Shown one piece after another: positions 62,357-64,000 of a stretch of 64,000 nucleotides of DNA; within the stretch, counting starts at the first letter, position 1, and every line of letters starts with the position of its first letter. Origin of the DNA: Natronosalvus hydrolyticus (GTDB taxonomy: Archaea > Halobacteriota > Halobacteria > Halobacteriales > Natrialbaceae); assembly GCA_025517525.1 (NCBI GenBank), contig JAOPJZ010000014.1:27648-91647 (forward strand). Direction: 5' to 3'. The notes below the pieces were generated by a model. That model saw nothing but the letters and a program-made list of their open reading frames with translations. It was not told where the DNA came from and searched no databases. Both the position numbers and the translations under genes were made by a program.

Positions 62357-62752
62357 TTAGCAACAGAAGAAAAACGGCTTCATCAGCGCGACCCGATCAC
62401 CGTCCTCGAGTACCGTATCGAAGCCGTCGGCGTGTTCGTTGAATCGCCCGTTGATACAGATGCGAGCGTACGCCCGCGTCTGATCACCTTCGGGGTTCTT
62501 TCGCCAGGTTCCGGGCAACTCGTCGGGTTTCGGTGCCCACCCGTGGGCGGTTGCTTCGTCCTCCGTTTCGGCGATCAATAACGATTCGACGTCGTAGTCT
62601 TCGAAAAACGCCTCGAGGAAGTCTCTGAGCGTCCTTCCATCGAACGTATACTCGAATCGATGGTCGCCGATTGCCGTTCAAACGTGGCCAGTACACACCA
62701 CGTCCACGGTCGTCTGAACCTGTCGGTGGTCCACACTCGAGTGGGTTGCCAT
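62357..62752 (-). pseudogene. MoaD-like protein interrupted by an in-frame TGA
   Basis: One uninterrupted frame encodes MATHSSVDHRQVQTTVDVVC, TGHV, then TGA (62678-62680), then TAIGDHRFEYTFDGRTLRDF and onward to a C-terminus DRVALMKPFFFCC. The MoaD/ThiS-like beta-grasp pattern (FLEAFFEDYDV, ARICINGRFNEHADGFDTVL) continues across the stop. Homologues, as I recall them, have Arg at the stop position, and CGA to TGA is a single transition. The upstream palindrome (62793-62804) is 46 bases from the ATG at 62752, confirming this ATG as the original start. Confidence 0.75.
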
Positions 62753-62792
62753 AGCACTTTCAGTAGGGGCTCGAGGGGAAAACGCACAGTCC

Positions 62793-62804
62793 CGAACGTG
62801 TTCG
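62793..62804. promoter_or_regulatory. CGAA-N4-TTCG operator before the MoaD-like gene
   Basis: CGAACGTGTTCG, perfect; centre about 46 bases upstream of the ATG at 62752. Confidence 0.75.
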
Positions 62805-62830
62805 CCCCCGACTATCAGTGTTCGTGAATC

Positions 62831-62853
62831 GCCTCGGGGTCAAGCCCCGAGGC
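62831..62853. mobile_element. Terminal hairpin of the TnpB element
   Basis: GCCTCGGGG (62831-62839) and CCCCGAGGC (62845-62853) form a 9-base stem with a 5-base loop that contains the tnpB stop codon. A hairpin overlapping the 3' end of tnpB is typical of IS200/IS605 right ends and of the guide (omega) RNA scaffold. Confidence 0.65.
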
Positions 62854-63751
62854 TTCCTGTTTCAACGATGCGCTTTGCAGACACCGAATGGGTGTCCGTA
62901 GGGAGCGCAGTCTCCACGGGCGTATCTTCGGGCCATCCCAGCCCTAGTTCAGAAAAGCCGCGTTGCAGGACGTTCATCGCCGCGTTCGCGTCCCTGTCCG
63001 TCTCGAATCCGCACGACGGACAGGAGTGTTCCCGTACCCAGATGGGCTTCGTCGTCTCCACACCACACGACGCACATTCCTTCGTCGTGCCTCGGGCTTC
63101 GACCTGCACGACGTGAGTGCCGTACAGGTCGGCCTTGTATTCGAGGAGTGTGATGAACTGTCGCCACGCTGCGTCCTGCTTGTTGCGGGCGTTATGCGAC
63201 TGCTCAAGCATCCCCTTCACGTTCAAGTCCTCGACGAACACAGCGTTGTACTCGCGGACGAGCCACGTCGTAATCTTATGCTGGTAGTCCAGAACCTTCC
63301 GACGAATGTGTCGCTTGACCTTCGCTACTTCTCGGCGTTGTTTCTCGTAGTTGTTCGAGCCTTTCTGCTTCCGCGAGAGTTTGCGCTGTTCGCGGCGAAG
63401 ACGCTCGTACTCGTCTTCGAGGTCGAGCCAGTCCACGGTCTTGCCGTCGCTGGTGTGGATGTAGTTGAGGATGCCGAGGTCGATACCCACGCTGTTGCTT
63501 GAATCTAGTGAGTCTACGTCGAGTTTCTCGGGAAGGTCAGCATCGTCGGTTTCGAGGCCGAAGGAGACGAACCAGTCGCCGGTTGTCTCTTTCTTGACTG
63601 TGACCTCTTTGATGTCCGCTTCATCAGGGATTTTGCGGTGGTATCGGATTTTAATATCACCGATTTTGGAGAGCCAGAGTGTCGCGTGTCGGCCACTCGT
63701 GTTTTTGAGTTCGAAGCCAGACTGCGAGTACGTCATACTCTGGAACTCCAT
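62840..63751 (-). CDS. tnpB: TnpB (IS200/IS605 OrfB) endonuclease, N-terminally truncated
   Basis: 303 residues, where full-length haloarchaeal TnpB proteins have about 400-430. The RuvC-like active site is intact: Asp in NSVGIDLGILNYI, Glu in AVFVEDLNVKG and Asp in ETDRDANAAMNVL, as is the zinc ribbon (CASCG and CPSCG). Upstream of the ATG at 63751 the frame continues as SQSVAKLER and then hits TGA, so the N-terminal ~100-130 residues are missing. No tnpA is present. It is an element remnant, and may still be expressed. Confidence 0.85.
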   Translation of the reverse strand: MEFQSMTYSQSGFELKNTSGRHATLWLSKIGDIKIRYHRKIPDEADIKEVTVKKETTGDWFVSFGLETDDADLPEKLDVDSLDSSNSVGIDLGILNYIHTSDGKTVDWLDLEDEYERLRREQRKLSRKQKGSNNYEKQRREVAKVKRHIRRKVLDYQHKITTWLVREYNAVFVEDLNVKGMLEQSHNARNKQDAAWRQFITLLEYKADLYGTHVVQVEARGTTKECASCGVETTKPIWVREHSCPSCGFETDRDANAAMNVLQRGFSELGLGWPEDTPVETALPTDTHSVSAKRIVETGSLGA

Positions 63752-64000
63752 CCGTTCTAGCTTAGCGACTGACTGAGACGGAGATCACGTCGAAATTGCG
63801 TCGAGTCTGACCCTATCATACCGAGATAGCAGCTGTTCCAGCAACCCAGCCAGTTCTTAGTCATGTCTCACGTCGAAGGCGGCGCACTCCCGGTCGTGAG
63901 TACGCCGCCGTTCCAGAGCCGTCGCTGATCAGTTTGGGCGATCCAGCCCGTCTCGTCAGGCGAGTTCGTTACCAGAACTCGCCTGACTCTACCTGTTCAC
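63752..64000. other. Right edge with a strong hairpin
   Basis: No gene is supported. GTCAGGCGAGTT (63955-63966) and AACTCGCCTGAC (63976-63987) form a perfect 12-base inverted repeat with a 9-base loop, possibly a terminator or part of a mobile element cut by the window end. Confidence 0.55.

Noticed and set aside
1..64000. CRISPR array, rRNA or tRNA genes
   Set aside because: The tandem repeats found are directly adjacent units without spacers, and I saw no structural RNA gene.

Overview
The window reads as chromosomal DNA of an aerobic to facultatively denitrifying haloarchaeon. The proteins are strongly acidic, the DNA is GC-rich and full of CTCGAG, exported proteins carry twin-arginine and lipobox signals, most genes have a TATA box about 27 bases before the start codon with little or no leader, and several families are essentially haloarchaeal (DUF5779, DUF7344, halocyanins, HTH_10 regulators). 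I cannot name the genus from sequence alone.

Region 1 (1-8.7 kb) is mixed housekeeping: a leucine-pathway synthase (leuA) running off the left edge, small conserved haloarchaeal proteins, a two-domain VOC protein, PhoU, a DUF7344 membrane protein, and an acyl-CoA synthetase divergent from an Lrp-type regulator. Region 2 (8.7-24.4 kb) is a catabolic island: a complete dipeptide/oligopeptide-type ABC transporter, an Asp/Glu/hydantoin-type racemase, and two different HyuA/HyuB (hydantoinase/oxoprolinase) pairs pointing away from each other around a small cupin gene. Region 3 (24.8-30.9 kb) holds a GNAT acetyltransferase, a formate/nitrite-type channel fused to universal stress domains, the methylmalonyl-CoA mutase large subunit and an isopropylmalate-type dehydrogenase.

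Region 4 (31-63 kb) looks like one large accessory respiration and denitrification island: a heme-copper enzyme whose subunit I lacks the active-site tyrosine (probably an NO reductase of the eNOR kind), its CuA subunit, a FixI/CopA-type copper ATPase, heme O/A synthesis, SCO, thioredoxin-like and CcdA assembly proteins, NirK nitrite reductase with a halocyanin, a second halocyanin next to an NrfC/NrfD-type quinol module, an Mrp/MIP18 Fe-S assembly pair, DUF2249 proteins, an NnrS-like membrane protein, radical SAM/SPASM enzymes with an Htur_1727-type partner, a CGCGG putative RiPP precursor, and two HTH_10 regulators. A palindrome CGAA-N4-TTCG recurs in front of many of these genes, in the best cases 43-48 bases upstream of the start codon. 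This suggests a single NarO-like regulon.

The right end carries a MoaD-like gene broken by an in-frame TGA and an N-terminally truncated TnpB with its terminal hairpin. A roughly 78-base hairpin element occurs three times in the window (about 2.1, 42.5 and 53.7 kb) and behaves like a small non-autonomous mobile repeat. I found no rRNA, tRNA or CRISPR array.
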